Counted from the first letter of the stretch, positions 1 through 13,834 are shown. The stretch is DNA of 64,000 nt from Harmothoe impar (GCA_947462335.1 OX381704.1:42846942-42910941), one strand, 5' to 3'. Numbers and translations are program-made. The notes: generated by a model from the letters alone, not told the origin.

Positions 1-168
1 AGGGTAGATATAACTTATAAGGGTCAACAGTATAACCCACCTTTCTGACCCAGACACAACCCAGAGGAACCCCCACTCATGCTGTTCTTACCTGTAGATA
101 ATAAGCCTCGCTGGAGGAATAGGCCAGTGACCCTTACACCCCTTTAAGCTGCCCTCACCTTCTTCCAG
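1..168 (+). other. 5' flank of SSPN exon 1 with a possible 3' splice site
   Basis: No coding sequence is visible. A pyrimidine-rich run ending in cttcttccag at 160-168 looks like a good splice acceptor just before the first ATG at 170. An in-frame TGA lies at 128-130. Exon 1 may therefore be preceded by an untranslated exon outside the window, or transcription may simply begin nearby. I cannot separate these from sequence alone. Confidence 0.4.
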
Positions 169-169
169 C

Positions 170-949
170 ATGTGGCCTGGTTCCAGGACACGAGCAGGGG
201 TCGGCAAGGGTGGCAACCTCTGCCACCAGGAGGCATGGCAGTCGTCGGTGGTCTCCATGGCGACACATAACGGCAGGGTGGCCCGGGAACGCGGCGTCGG
301 GGGCGGCGTCGGCGTCGTCAGCCGCCCTCGGGCAAATTCAGCGCCGGAATCGGTTCTGCTGGACACGGGGCAATGCCCTGGAGGAGGCGGAGGAGGGCCG
401 GCTGTCTACCTGAGTGGTCACTACCTTCCCCACTACCTCCCACCTCCTCCCCCACCTCCACCCCCTCCTCCCCCTCCCCCACCACCACCGCCCCCTCCTC
501 CCCATATCACCATGCACAAAACGCCCGTCCACTCTGGATCCACGTGCCTGCTTGCACCTGGGGGCTCCCCACTTCCGGCCATCCGCCACATGCACAACGG
601 ACTCTCCTCGACTTCCGTCGCCCACAATATCAGCCGCCTGGATGGGCCATCCACGGTGGGCTTCGAAGACGGCAGTGGCAGCCCCTGGTCGGCGCGGGCC
701 GGGGGTGGAGGTTTAGGTACTGGAGGAGGCGTCCTGAGTGGATCCTGTCGGAGGGGTGCAGCTCGGCGTAGACAGTTCTCTATACAGAGTCGGCGTGAGA
801 ACCTGGAGATGAAGTGTTGTAGGATTAACGTGCTGCTCGTGCTCATGCAGGTGTCGCTGGGGGTCGTGGTCACCGCTCTGGGCTTCTACATGCAGACCCT
901 GAGCCCTTCTCTACACGTAAGGGAGTGCCCATTCTGGGCAGGTATACCG
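170..949 (+). CDS. SSPN: Sarcospan homologue, coding exon 1 (N-terminus and TM1)
   Basis: Sarcospan is a four-pass membrane protein of the dystrophin-glycoprotein complex at the plasma membrane; in vertebrate muscle it binds the sarcoglycans and stabilises the link to the matrix. This exon encodes residues 1-260. TM1 is about residues 219-240 (core VLLVLMQVSLGVVVTALGF), preceded by a Cys-Cys pair and followed by HVRECPFWAGIP; the order CC, TM1, then FWAGI matches sarcospan. The exon ends at 949 before GTAAGT in phase 0. An alternative donor at 942 (GTATAC) would break the frame into exon 2. The 213 residues before MKCC are rich in Gly, Arg and Pro, with 21 consecutive prolines at residues 91-111. 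Vertebrate sarcospan is about 240 residues, so this extension is unusual. Starts at 257 (residue 30) or 809 (residue 214) are also possible. Confidence 0.83.
440..502 (+). repeat. Proline-codon tract encoding 21 prolines
   Basis: Mixed CCA, CCT, CCC and CCG codons keep 21 prolines unbroken within SSPN exon 1. The mixed codons argue that the run is held at protein level or is old, rather than being a fresh slippage product. If translated it would lie on the cytosolic side and could bind SH3, WW or EVH1 domains. Confidence 0.7.
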
Positions 950-1828
950 GTAAGTGACTAGTAAATATCCATCGTAAATCATCCAAAATATTTTCTTTTT
1001 TAAAGCATACTGTATCTCCATGCGGAACAACACAAGATCCATATAACAACCTCATATTTAGCGAAAATCTAGTGTACATCTAACCAAAGATATAGGCCGG
1101 TGATATAGGTTCTTTTCTGCTGATCTGCAGGGTATTGGTAAAAATATGCATGTGAGTCAGACGATTTACTAATTTCCTCCTATCAACCTCATGTTCATAA
1201 CAACAGAGAATCAAATGATATAGCTGTGATGACAATACTCTACGTGCAACCATTGCCCTACAGTTATGTCAACTGTGCGGAAAACCAAGTAGTACAGGAC
1301 TCAACTAATCTTGTAAGAATATATCATTGTTTGCCTGTTTTTTCATCTTTTTCGATTCATCTTCATCTGAGCGGTCTCAAAAAAGAAATTAGAAAATGGC
1401 CATCATACATATTATTTTAAATCAATGAATTGGGTTCTCTGCTCTCATATATAAAGTATATATTCAAACAGTTAAACTGTGTATTTATATTGATTAGAAC
1501 CAAACGCTTGCATACATAGCTATGTCCGGTTTCGGTTAGAATTTTCCACTGTAATTGGTAATCTCATTAGAAATCCATAATGGCTGCCATATATCCTCTG
1601 GAAATAGCTTATTCTGATTTCTTGGCCTCAAAAATGTACCTTTGTATTTTGACCTAAGTTGATTAGAAGGAGACAGCCTTCGATAGCATTCGGGTGGCCA
1701 TCTTAAATACTTGTCTCAAATTGCCAAAGTCCTCGAAGTTTTAGTACATTATTATGGTATGAGGGTATAATGTTTATTTCATCCTTTGTTTGGCCCCTTT
1801 CGCCACTATGCATTTCACACTTAGGACA

Positions 1829-1981
1829 CTTACCCAGCTTATAAACAACGTTAATTTACGTCAAAATAACGTTTTACATTTTATGTAACGTTATGCCATA
1901 GTAAGGAGCCTTAGAGAAACGTTATATGACGTTATATAACGTTATAAAATGTTGTCTAACGTTTCTTGTTTACTGGGTAAG
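1829..1981. mobile_element. Short inverted-repeat element (MITE) rich in AACGTT
   Basis: The ends are imperfect inverted repeats: CTTACCCAG then AAACAACGTT on the left, and AACGTTTCTTGTTTAC then TGGGTAAG on the right. The interior holds about seven copies of AACGTT or GACGTT in roughly 100 bp, several as TAACGTTAT palindromes. No clear target-site duplication was found, so the superfamily is open. It encodes nothing. Confidence 0.55.
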
Positions 1982-2982
1982 CACAAGAATTACAGTATAA
2001 TAAGAGGAAAAGGACGTATCCCAGAAATCCATAATATGCAAGTATCGACACTGCGTATTTACCAACTGTTTTCCAAGTCCTGGTATCAACCACATGTCCT
2101 TCTGTTACTAATCATGGGTACCTTGCACCGTCACCTTGCCCACCTCTCCTCTAATTTCACCCACCTATACATAACATCCAACTGTATACCTCGCCCCTTC
2201 CATTTCCATCGACTCCCCTACAGTGCGCACAATGCCACCTGACCCGACATGTACATATATCTTCCTATATCCCTAACGTCATACAACCCTACAATTCATT
2301 GCCTCCATTTCTCCTTATTTCTTCTGCTAACTACCAGGAGAGCAGTGGCCTCATAATGGGTCTATGGGGTGGGTCCATACGTTGTCTCTGCTGTATGCAC
2401 CAAGGGATATGGGAGCATACATATATAGTGTACTGCCGATTCATGGCCTGTAGTAGATGTAGGCCCAAGGCAAAGTCCCATCCCCAGCCCATCATGTCAC
2501 TGTAGGATTTCATGGTTGGCAATACCGTGTCTAGACCTTGGTTTGTAGAAGAGTTAGAACATTTGTTGAGCTAAACATATACTATCCGCTTGCCCCCGCC
2601 CACCTCAAAGACCATTGATTTGGTTTGAGAAAAGTTAAGATGAAGCAAATCACAATATTATCAAGCTATTACAATATCAAACCACACACCAAGCATCCAA
2701 AAGATGGATTGTGTGATATACATCACAAGTCACCCAGGGCTTTTCGGAAGATGTATAATATTCCAGAATATCAAAATATTTATCCAATACAATGTTTCAA
2801 TGAACGTTGGGAAACTGAAATTTATTTCTCAGGGTAAGCTGGATCTGTAGCTTATCATGTACTTAGATATAGCACTCCCTTATAATCATTCATTGGTCAA
2901 TTCTGGCATCAGAAATGAATTCCTTGTTAAAAAGTACCCTCAAGTCATGTGGCATACATGTATGTTATTCCCATTCAGGCCA

Positions 2983-3072
2983 GCAGGTGGGTGTGGGTGA
3001 GCAGGTGGGTGTGGGTGAGCAGGTGGGTGTGGGTGAGCAGGTGGGTGTGGGAGGTCAGGCGGGTGTGGGAGA
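2983..3072 (+). repeat. 18-bp minisatellite, five units
   Basis: The unit gcaggtgggtgtgggtga is repeated at 2983, 3001, 3019 and 3037, with a diverged fifth unit at 3055. It is G-rich on the plus strand and yields spurious repetitive open frames on both strands. Confidence 0.95.
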
Positions 3073-5756
3073 CAGTTACAGGCTGCAGGCATGTACCACC
3101 TTCTGTCCCTACCAAAAAGTGAGTCGATCGGAAAATAAACTGCGAAGATATGGGCGGTACAATTTTGCTCTGCACGCATTGACGGTTTAGTCTGCATGTC
3201 TGTATAGGTCATTTGGCCTTTACAGATCAGCTGGTCCCCACTGACCTTTCATTAGAGTTGAAATGGTACCAAAATCATCTCACTTTTTGATCTCACCTTC
3301 CCTTTGACACTGAGCTCTATGGGTGTCTGTGTGAACGTGACTCTTTTAAAAGCTGGATTCAAGGTCACTGCCCTATTCTTCAGCATTAGTTCACACAGTC
3401 TCTGTTTTAGGCTTGTTTTACACTTTTTTTGGATGGCTTTTTTCATGGGGAAATCCTTTTTGTGGACATTTTGAAAAAAAGAGGGAGACACAGATTGTTC
3501 CACAGTAGCACTTTAGCTTTATTTTGAACAGAAAAAAAACAAAGGAAGGGCGATACTTCAAAGTCAGCTGACCAATCTACGTTTTTTGCAGGAAAACCGT
3601 CTCACAGAGACCCAGGGTACCCTGGGTCAATAAAACCATGAGAATTCCTTGGTACATTGTTAGCACCCAAGTACTTCTGATAGGCTCGGCAGTGCAACTG
3701 TAATGCAGGATGCAGCATAGAGACTGTGGTAATGGAAAGATCCTGAGGGATTTTAGTGGTTTCTTGTATTCATGAACGTGGCCCACAATGGGAGTTTCCG
3801 TGTGCCAGCAATGCATAAATTGTCTAGATTACTGTCGATTGTCTCAATATATACAGAAGGCAAGTCGATTTGATATACAGATAAGACAAGAAGGCAGTTG
3901 CTATAAATCTCCTTATTGTTTCAAACCTAATTGACCTGTTTACAAATGTGTAGGGTTTCTTATACAAGATGAGGTCTGGGTGGGCATAGGTTGATAACTC
4001 ACTTGGTACTATGCTATTTTCTTATTTGTCTCTATATCACCAAAGTAATTAGGGAAGTAACTAAAAAGAAAGAAGGAATGGCAAGGCTATAGATCTGCAA
4101 GAATGTTTTTTTTTCTCAGCGGTCTCTTTTTCTTTACTTGGCGCCATATTTTATAGTGCTGCGCGCTGCTTACCATATTATGCTTTATTCCAACCTTGCT
4201 CTAAGCTAAGACCGGTTGTGTTCTCCAGCACGACTACGCCATTAGTCTAATAGGCATGTGATAAAATACCAGCCCACGGCTCACACCTTTTTATAATGCA
4301 GAGGTTGGGAAAAGCTGCATGTGTGCATGTGTTGTTAAGGAATTTATTGTGTTGCTGGTGGGCAAACGCTTTAAGGAATGGCGCAGATTTGGTCAAGTAT
4401 TTCTTCGGAATTGTACCCCCTTTATATTTGTCCTTGAGTTCGTTCTCTGTAACTATTGTTCCAGTATCTTATAACAAAAAACAATTGTGTTCTGTCAATT
4501 ATAATTGCCGATGTAGGCTCAATTATCTGAAGACTGAGTTAATATAATAGTCATTGAACATATGTTTTATGGTCTATTTGGCACAACATGCTGATATTGT
4601 ACACGCGGATGATTGACACGATAGTTGTTCATTAGCGTTATATGCAGACTACCATAACATGAATTGCATATATTTTTATATTAATGTTGTAGACTAGGGC
4701 CTTATGGAATCAGGGTTGGAGCAATGAATGGGCATGCCAGTGCAAAGTAAAATGCATGCTAACAGCGGTTACTGAAAATATTGTCATATAGCACATGGGA
4801 AAATGGCAAAGCTCTCTGCTTGTATGGATTAATGTAGCTGCACTGTAACGTCTAGCTGACGTCTCCATGCACCTGCCCAGTTCATCAACAGGTGTTTCTA
4901 AAAGGTCATCATGTCAGATGAAGGGTGGGTGCTGCCTGGTCATATCTGACGTTTTACACCTGGCTGCTGCCTGTGGCATTTCACCATCTCCTGACCTATC
5001 AAGAAGGTATGATGGGGTACGTGTGTGTACGGTGGGGCCAACTGTTGGCTAATAGGCTTACCAAGAGAATACACGCAGATGTGCCTTACAAACATTATCT
5101 GGTGATAATATGTTAGAGGTGAGTTCATTGGTTAGAACTATCCGGTGTGGCGTTTCGCTACCTCCTGCATGTTTTATTGCAAGAAGAAAGGGTTGTGACG
5201 AAGTGGTGTTTATAAGCATGACGTTCCTTCTGTATGATATACATATGAAGAGTTTCGTTCCAAATTGCAACACATCCATTCCAGCACTGTAGCATGAAGT
5301 AAATTCTGTATTAGAATATAATATGTGTAGACCCAAAGATCAAAGAAGTAGCAACATACAGTACCCCTCCCCTAATCTAAAGAAACAAAACTAATATCAA
5401 CTCAGCTGAGCAGCTCTTAGATGATGCTGAGCAATAAGGAGCTTGCCTTACTGGTAGTTACAATTTACAGAGGAAACACATGGTCCATCTTCAAGCACTT
5501 CTCGTGATGGACAGAGAGGGTGCCACCTGCCCCCTGACCATATGTCACGAGGTTCTGCTTATGTCATGTGACTTGAAAAGTGACTTTAAAATGGCACACT
5601 GACATCTGTCAGTGTCTATAGTAAAACAAGTACAGTAGTGCAATGGGGGTCCTTAAAGGTGTGGCATAGCATTGTTTGCTTAGATTCAAAGCCATAGCTT
5701 TAAGCAATCTCTTATATGAATACCTTTTCTCTAGATTTATAATAAGTCACAATCGC

Positions 5757-5940
5757 TGCACTGCGATGACTGGACTTACCAACTCAGTCACTGTGGTGAT
5801 TAATATAGATTAACCTAGTTTAATAGCCATCTTTAGGCTCCCTCTACGGTCAACCTATGTTAGCAAATAGTACTGACCAATTCACCTTAGTCTTTCCATT
5901 TCTATGAGTATTAGTCTCCCTGAGTAAGGCATTATGTTAT
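5757..5940 (+). repeat. Dispersed repeat, family A copy 1
   Basis: The order of motifs gtgattaa, ggctccct, acggtcaac, ctgaccaattcaccttagtc and gagtaaggc recurs at 16011-16208 and, inverted, at 40675-40842. No coding capacity is seen. It is likely a mobile-element remnant, but I could not define its ends. Confidence 0.55.
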
Positions 5941-6806
5941 AATTGTTTCCTCATACATTCAGCATCTGAGAGTTCATACGTGTCTATGTGACAGAAGAAT
6001 AATTGACAGTTCGTGCGCTTATAGATAGATAATGGGACCCAGTATGGGCCAGGGAGTTGACCATGGTGTGAGGGAAGACTTGATTGAAGCAGTAGAGATA
6101 CCGAAAATATGACGCAAAACCTCACTAGAAATTCAAAGGCATTTATCTGGAATAATGCCAAAATCCTGCGGCAGACCTCGAACGATCTATATATCATACT
6201 GCCGCAATCTATATCCCAAGTGCTATCTACATCGCCATCTAGACTAACCAATTTATCAATGCCACACTGAACCAGACTATATCTCTTTGCTCTTCAATAG
6301 AGCGCTGCCCACCCCGATTCTAAGCCCTCACTATCCCCATTCATTACCGTATTATAGGGGGCATGTCCCCTTCGTCTCGTAGCAATGTCTTCAATTTGTG
6401 GTTTGGAGTTGATGGTTGAGATGAGGGGCCCCTTGTAAGGGTCGGGAAAACGTTGTTGACGTCCATATTGGTGGGGCTGAGGAGGCCGTGTGATTTATTG
6501 CCATGCATTGCCCCAGCCAATCTATCAGAGAGGTCCTGGTGGGAGGGCGGATGATGGAGGTGGGTGGAGCTAGGGTTAGGGTAGGGTGGGTGCCAAGGGG
6601 CCAGAAATCACCTTCAGCTCATAGAACACGATGGCTAATACCTATGGGCACTAGTAGTTAATGAACAACTTATAACGCCACCCTTCGACCAAATGCCCAA
6701 TACGTACAAATCAATTCATGATGTCATCCCGTATCATCATATCATGGTTTCTGGCGCATGTTTCCATGATATATAGGCTGTCATCTAGGATCAGTATAGT
6801 TATATA

Positions 6807-6810
<4 letters not shown>

Positions 6811-6892
<82 letters not shown>
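6811..6892. repeat. (TA)41 microsatellite
   Basis: An uninterrupted TA run of 82 bases. It gives open frames of alternating Tyr and Ile on both strands, which are not genes. Confidence 0.98.
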
Positions 6893-6894
<2 letters not shown>

Positions 6895-9800
6895 AGTTGA
6901 AGCCATATGGATAGCAATATGTCAAATATATTCGTTCAATTAGACGCATTGTCGACCCCTAGATAGAAAATTAACTGATAAAAAGGCCCTGTGTCCCGGC
7001 ATAAAATCAAGTCAAATACAACCTCAAACTCCCCACTAATTGATGATGGACTGGTGGCCAGAGAGCGATTCAAACGTCCCAGCCCGTAAAAGCAATGCCA
7101 CTTGACCTCCCCATCTCCCCATACCACACCCGTTCAGCAAACAGAGGCCTTGAATGTGCTGGAGGATGAGGACTGGGGAAGCTTAAAGTGCAGTCTGTCT
7201 TATCTCTAATGGGCATCTACTCTCATGGAACTGTAGATAGACTTCTGGGCAGGAGCAGATCCCTGGGTCACTCAGCAACTGCTCTCAACTCTCAGAACAA
7301 CCCAATACAACTGCTTCAATTGCCATAGAACTGTTCTTCCCCTGATATAAGGAAGCTATATATTTTGAGATTCTTGAAATGCATCTGAGGACAGGCTATT
7401 CAGCTTCTCTCTTACCAATTGTTTTAGAATGAGAATATAAGTAATGTTATTAACAATATGCCCCTATTTTAACCTTCCATCTATAGCTCTTTATCCCATC
7501 CCCAAAGCTGCACAACGACATAGACATTTCCCGGTGTGGTCATTAACTTCTAAATGGTTCACTATCGCTTCACCTCCTGGGGAAATGCTCCACTGTGCAT
7601 CGGCTTTGCGGGGGTACTCATTCAACTTCCCACTCCCAAAGGCCACTCACTGCAGCCACGAGTGGCTTCCGGAGCAGCTCAGTAAGCTGCTCACAAATAT
7701 GCTCCCTAGAGGTGCTTGGTGAGGCGCGGTAAACATCTGTTAAAAGCCACTTGAAGCAAAGCGGCCTTGGCCATGTTGTTGCGCCACCCCTGCTCACTGT
7801 CCCCGAGTCGTGGTCTCCAGGGTATGTCTCGTATACAACGCCAGATTGGTTTTCTTTGACGGTTGTGGTGACCGACCCTTTATCCAGCACACTGTCCCAT
7901 TCAGGATACCACTCCAGGACCTGTTCTTGTTGCAGTTTTAAAAGCCAGCATACCCATTGATAACCTTGGAGACAGGGTTTGTGAAAGCTCACGTTCCTGT
8001 GTGGGCCCGGGTTCTTTCTGTTCTATTGTGGAGGGTATCCTTCTTCTCACTTCAAAGGAAGGGGACGTGGAGCACAAAGGGCTTTAGTGCTGTTTCTATC
8101 AGATGGATTGAATGGTGCTATGTGAGACCTCGTGCGGTAATGCTACACCAATGATGATACTATGTGAGGTTAAATTCTCAGAAATTCTCAGAAATACAAT
8201 CACCTCAGGGCAGGGTGTTACAGTGTACCATTTACTATATTAAAAGCCCATCGGAAACGACTATCCCGGGACCACTCGAAAGGCAAAGAAACATGATAAG
8301 CACTTACCTGCTTTCAGCAAGTAGTTACTGAATGGTTCAACGAAGTTCTTCTTTTGAATATGGTTATTTGTTCTCGCAAGTTTCCATCGCTAGAGCCGTC
8401 TTTGAAACCAGCGTTTTGAAGTACCGTGGATGCCAGCAAAGAACGGAGACATTCTTACATCCTCCACCCTCCATATTCCTTATCTACTTTCCTGCAGATA
8501 CGCAGTCCTGATTTATTTCACATTCTTATTATGTTCTTTTAGATATTGTCACTTGCACCTCTTCCATAAGGTGACTCTAGATGACCCGGCAGGGGATTCT
8601 GAGTGATTTAGTAGCGCAATTGTGCAGCTTTATTCATCTCAGGCCCAGGTTAATTCCAGCCCAGGAGACCGCCACGACGAGGATAAATAAGAGTCATTTC
8701 TCTGTATAAGCTATGGTTCTGCATTCCCATGGTAACAACTAATAGCCATGCTAAATACTCTCTGTGGAATTAAGATATTGGTACTCGTATTTCATGGGTT
8801 ATGCCCTATGGACTGGCGAATATTCTCTATCTATTACAACATATATGCATTTAATACATATAGAGAGATGTTAAACGACTAGTACAATGTATTGATTGGC
8901 ACTATGATGAATGAAATAATGGGATGGGTCTTGACTGAAAATAATGTCTGAGACCGTAGTCACATACAGGAGTATAGGACCTGTACACTGCTCTATATAT
9001 GGTTTGCATACAGAAATCTGGGAAACATCAACCCCTATATGTACCACTGACGTTAATTGATTTTGTCAAGTTGTGATGACTGTGGTCTGGTTACCTGGAT
9101 GCTATGGTATTATAGGATAGCCAGACTCGGAACGAAGTCAAGGCACGCCTGACCCAGTATAGTCCCTACCCACCGTGGTGTCCTCTCCCATTCTCTCTCT
9201 ATTCTCGCTCTGTTCTCTCTTTTCTCTCACTCACTCACTGTTACTTTATCTCTTACTTCACAATTCTACATCAAATCGACTCCAACTGTGTCTATATTGA
9301 CTTATCTTTCACTCCAGTCACCTAAGCCCTTCAAGCTGTGTATCTTCTCCTTTCGGTTATTTCACCCATGAACCGTCATGTATATATTTCTCCCAATAAT
9401 ACATGATATATATCCATTGGTCCTCCACTACCTCCTTCCCGTCCTGTGCTCTGGTACTTCTATATCATTGCCTTCAGTGCCCCTCCTCTGGTACATAGAC
9501 ATCTCCGACTTCTGAACGTCCTTAAGTGGGTCGCACGTCCATCATTTCCACATCGTTAATATCAAAGGAAGTCTACTTACCCCGTGCTTGTAACTCTTAC
9601 ACGAGATGCCCCATGCCATTTTATCATTCATTATAGCTTGGAAGCCTTCTCTAGCTTGCTTTGAATCTTTATTAGAGCGGCCAGGGAGATCCATCTTTAT
9701 TATATGAATTATTGGGGCTGTTCAGTTGACTAGTATAGTAATTATGACATACTGTAGAAGTCTCTTTGTGCAAGAAAACGCTCTTGATGGTCTTCTTTTC

Positions 9801-12035
9801 TTGGCGGTTGAGCGGGCCATATCGTACATTACTTGAAATGAAATGTATCAATGTCAACATCAGAAGACACTTGTATGAACAGCAGACCTTTTCGAATGTA
9901 CAAAACAAAACACGATTTTAGAGAAAAAGAGTTTAAATGCGCTTTGTCAAAGTCAGATGGTGCAGATGACAACGGATGCGATTACCATATACACAGCTAG
10001 TTCACATAGTTCATGGAACGCAATAGTAGTAGTAAACGCATCAAACAATACTGTAAGCAGTATAGTCAAATGAACCTATTGTCGAGGCAAGTCGGATCAT
10101 TGTATGCAAACCTGGATCACAAGGTCTATTCCATAAAGCCGTGATTGTATGCTAAGACAACAACTTGTTAGATGTTTGTCAGGCAGATATACATAAATTA
10201 TAGGCCTAACGAGGTAACCTCACACTAAACACCCCTCTGTGTAAACTAGACCTGAATGCTCATTAGGGGGAATTGTCCGTTCATCACTAATCACTGCTAA
10301 CAGAGTTGGCCGCAGGCCTCCCTCTACGGGTCTCCCACCCACCACAGACCCACGGCCAACTATGGGGTGCTAAATGTCAGCCAGTATTTACACACTAATG
10401 CATGGCAAAGGCATGCTTCACACAAACACGGAACATAGGATGTATAAATACATGTATGATGAATAGTAAATTAGAAATGGAAAGTGCGGTTGATACTATC
10501 TATAGATTTGATAATCGCCATATCATTTATTGTGACATATTTGAATTGACTGGTACGGATGTTTTGTAAATAGGTCCTTGGTGAATTTGAAGTGACTGGT
10601 CAAGTCAGATTCTGTTGTTTTGTCGGAAGATCTCTCATAGTTCAGTATAGTTATATGCAATTATAGTGCATTACATATTACTATAGATTCAGATATAAAC
10701 TCACTGGGTTAATCGTGTTCTACGTTATGGCCAGCATACAATAATTTATACACCTACCAGGCATTCGGAAACCAGATCCCCAAGTCAAACAATATAAAGG
10801 GACATAGTCCATGCACCTCCAGGGAAGGCAGCGACAGGAGAGGGGAGATACCCTACATGTAAGTGAGGGGCTGTCCAGGCCAGCTTCCTGGGCACAAATT
10901 GAATTATGAGCTCGGTTTTCGTGGGGGATGAATCTTTCTCACGAGACTGTCAGGGCTGGTTATCGGCAGACTAGTTAGGGATGTCAATACGGCACCCCGG
11001 CCGGTGTTCTCCAGGGTAACCGGGTACAGGAACAGGGGCCCTAGGGCATGAGGGGAAGGTCCCTTCCCCACTATCCCTGCCCTGGTGGATAGTATGGAGT
11101 GTCGTCCTTGTGCAAAGGAATGGTCACAGTATAATCTGTAGGCTTAGTATATACCAGTCAATTAAGATAACAATTAATGCCTCATTTATATGATAAGATA
11201 CATGTTATAGATCTCTATGACATGCGTGCATTGTACCTTTTCTATTGTATGTTTCGACAAATAGGAGTTTATGAAATAGTGAGCAGGAATCCAAATGCAC
11301 TATTTAGACAATTTATCTTCAATTATAGTAATTCAAACAGTTAGATTGTATCATATTGTCTTGAATCAACTAGATATCGTATTGTAGAGGTGTGTTCCCA
11401 TAAACATGCCATCGATCACAGCGACACCAACCGGGGAAGTCCCCTGTGTCATATGGTCACTGGCACTGGAGAGGGCAGCAATTGAGCAGGGGGTCAGGTG
11501 AGGCCTATATAGAGCAGCTCTGAAGTAGTGGGGTAAGATACCGTTAGATGTAGATAAGGCTATAGGTGGGTCAAGTGAAAGGTGAAGTCTGCTTGTGTCA
11601 TTTAATGTTATATGCTGAGTACATGCCACGGCAAAGGAAAAAAACTATTCCAGCTGTAGGAGACTAATGTGATTTTTTGAGTTGTACGAAATCATCAGAG
11701 TATGTTGGTGGGGGAGAAGTGTCCATAACACATTTCGACATAATACATTATATCAACATATAAAATCAACCTGATTCCCACATACAATAATGGTTTTGGA
11801 ATATGCCTAAACACTCTGTTCTAGGACAATTGGTATAGGATTAGAATTAAAGAATTTCCGCATCGGGACTGGATAATCGGGACTGAGGAGTCACTGAGGG
11901 TAATCCAGTTTTTGTAAACCCTTCTACAAGTACAAGGGTGCAATATTGTAAGACGTGTACAAGTAGCCAAAAAGAATTCATGAATTCTACATGTGGTAAA
12001 ATGTGAATAGCTCTCTTGCCTAAAGCCGAGTTTGG

Positions 12036-12260
12036 TGGGCTCATCTCCCATTTCTCACAGGATCATAATGGAAATGAGACAGCATCCAATTTCACCGCTG
12101 CATTACAGTCGCCAAATGATTAATGCCACCGCAAATTAATTGAACAATTAGCTTTGAGAATAATTGTGGTTATTTTGTGAAATTCTGATTAAAAATCTTC
12201 TTATCGCAAAATGAATTTAGTTGTTTATGGTATCTAACACCTCAATAATAATAAGTCACC
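12036..12260 (+). repeat. Diverged intronic duplication, copy 1 (TAAT-rich)
   Basis: This resembles 13158-13370. Both contain catccaatt, gattaat, gcaaattaatt, an agcttt block followed by aataattgt, and aacacctcaat in the same order. The shared part is dense in TAAT/ATTA cores, the type bound by homeodomain proteins, so a duplicated regulatory element is one reading. Confidence 0.6.
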
Positions 12261-13157
12261 TAGGACAGGTTTTAAGGAAAACATCACCCATACTTTGTTA
12301 GCGTTCATCCGGAGTGAGCAAGTAATAAAACTCATTCATGTGAGGGGTTTTAACAGTAGGGTGTTACCTGTTGATGGATTGCAGATCGCCCTTTTTGTGC
12401 CAAAGCTTTGCTCTCTATATTGTATTCCAGACTGCATTTGCTGTCCTTTGTATGACCTTAGCTTTTGAATAGGGGTAATAGCTGTTTATTTCAGTAAAAG
12501 TCTGATTTCCTTTCTCTAAATTTCTTGTCAGACCCTCTCATGGGCATTGTATGTCTTGTTAACCTGTATATTGGGTAGTTGGCACTCTGAAAGGATCACT
12601 AGGTGTTTGATGCCATAGACCAATTTTACTATTTATGGAACAAGTACGCAATCAGTAGTCACATGTTCCAGGTGAGGTTCGCATAAATCAGATTTGTCGT
12701 TCTATTCATAGGGCGAGGCGTTTGGAGGTGACTCAATGGGCAACATTAGCTATATAGTATTGAATTACTTGAACTTTAACTGCGACTGTGATTACATCAG
12801 GAAGTACTCAGTATATTTCTAAATCTAATTCGTATTCAGTTAAAAGGTTTATAAAATGATATAAATAGGTATAAATTTAATCTTACAGCAGAGATTCTTA
12901 AAGAACTGCTAAGGGTGCTTAGTGGTCAAGCCTGCCACCCTTAAAGAAGGAACAATATTTAGACTATTGTGAACATTTTGTATGTCTAAGGGGGAAGTAG
13001 GTGTATTTTCACGTGAGAGTGCTGGAGTTGGTTGTGTCCAAATAATTTTCCTCCCCACCCCAAGCCGGGTTCAAAAGGGTCTATATTTTGCCCCCCGCCC
13101 CGACTGATCCCCTGTTTTTAAAGATCACCGACCACTCCCTAAAACCATGAATGAAAA

Positions 13158-13370
13158 GCTCATCTCAAATTCCTCAAAGGATCATTCCTGGAAGACATCC
13201 AATTCCACTGCAGCATCAAGTCTCAAAACGATTAATCACATTGCAAATTAATTGGACAATGAGCTTTGTGAATAATTGTTTTCTTTTTTTATATCACTAA
13301 AAATTGTCTTATCCGAGGATCAATTGGCTGTGAGAAATGTCGAACACCTCAATGATAATACATTATTTGG
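13158..13370 (+). repeat. Diverged intronic duplication, copy 2 (TAAT-rich)
   Basis: Second copy of the block at 12036-12260, in the same orientation about 1.1 kb downstream. The two have drifted considerably but keep the gcaaattaatt core and the end aacacctcaatgataata. Confidence 0.6.
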
Positions 13371-13834
13371 CTTGGCATGGGTTCTAAAAAAAATCAGGAA
13401 GCACCATATTAGCTATGTTATTGTTGGGTGTGTGGTCCCATTACTTTGCATGCTTTGCTCTGCTTTAATTTGCATCCAGAGCAATTCAAATATTTAGGAT
13501 ATCAAAATGAACGCAATTATTGCAACAGACATGGAAGTCTTATTCATCCCGATGGGAGGTGTTTGGTATTTCATTATTCAAAGTTATGTCATCATAACTG
13601 TCAACGTTTTTAGCAGAGGTATGTGTGTTCCACGGAAACGGCAATAAAAACTATCTGGGCATACATAGCTCTGTCTAGATTATTCATACAATCGCTGGAA
13701 CTATTATGTGATAGTCGCATAAATTGTCTGTGATAATCCCATGAATTATCAACATTTAATGATGAATGACATCCATATTTAGTGTTCCTAAAGCACCTTT
13801 TATATCATGGTGACATAGAATGTAGTTTATATAA

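Noticed and set aside
433..873. 146-codon minus-strand frame opposite SSPN exon 1
   Set aside because: It is the antisense shadow of the proline tract and the exon, with a poly-Gly end.
7618..7992. 124-codon minus-strand frame in SSPN intron 1
   Set aside because: No motif, membrane segment or family recognised, and no clear splice signals beside it. Kept only as part of a slightly GC-rich stretch.
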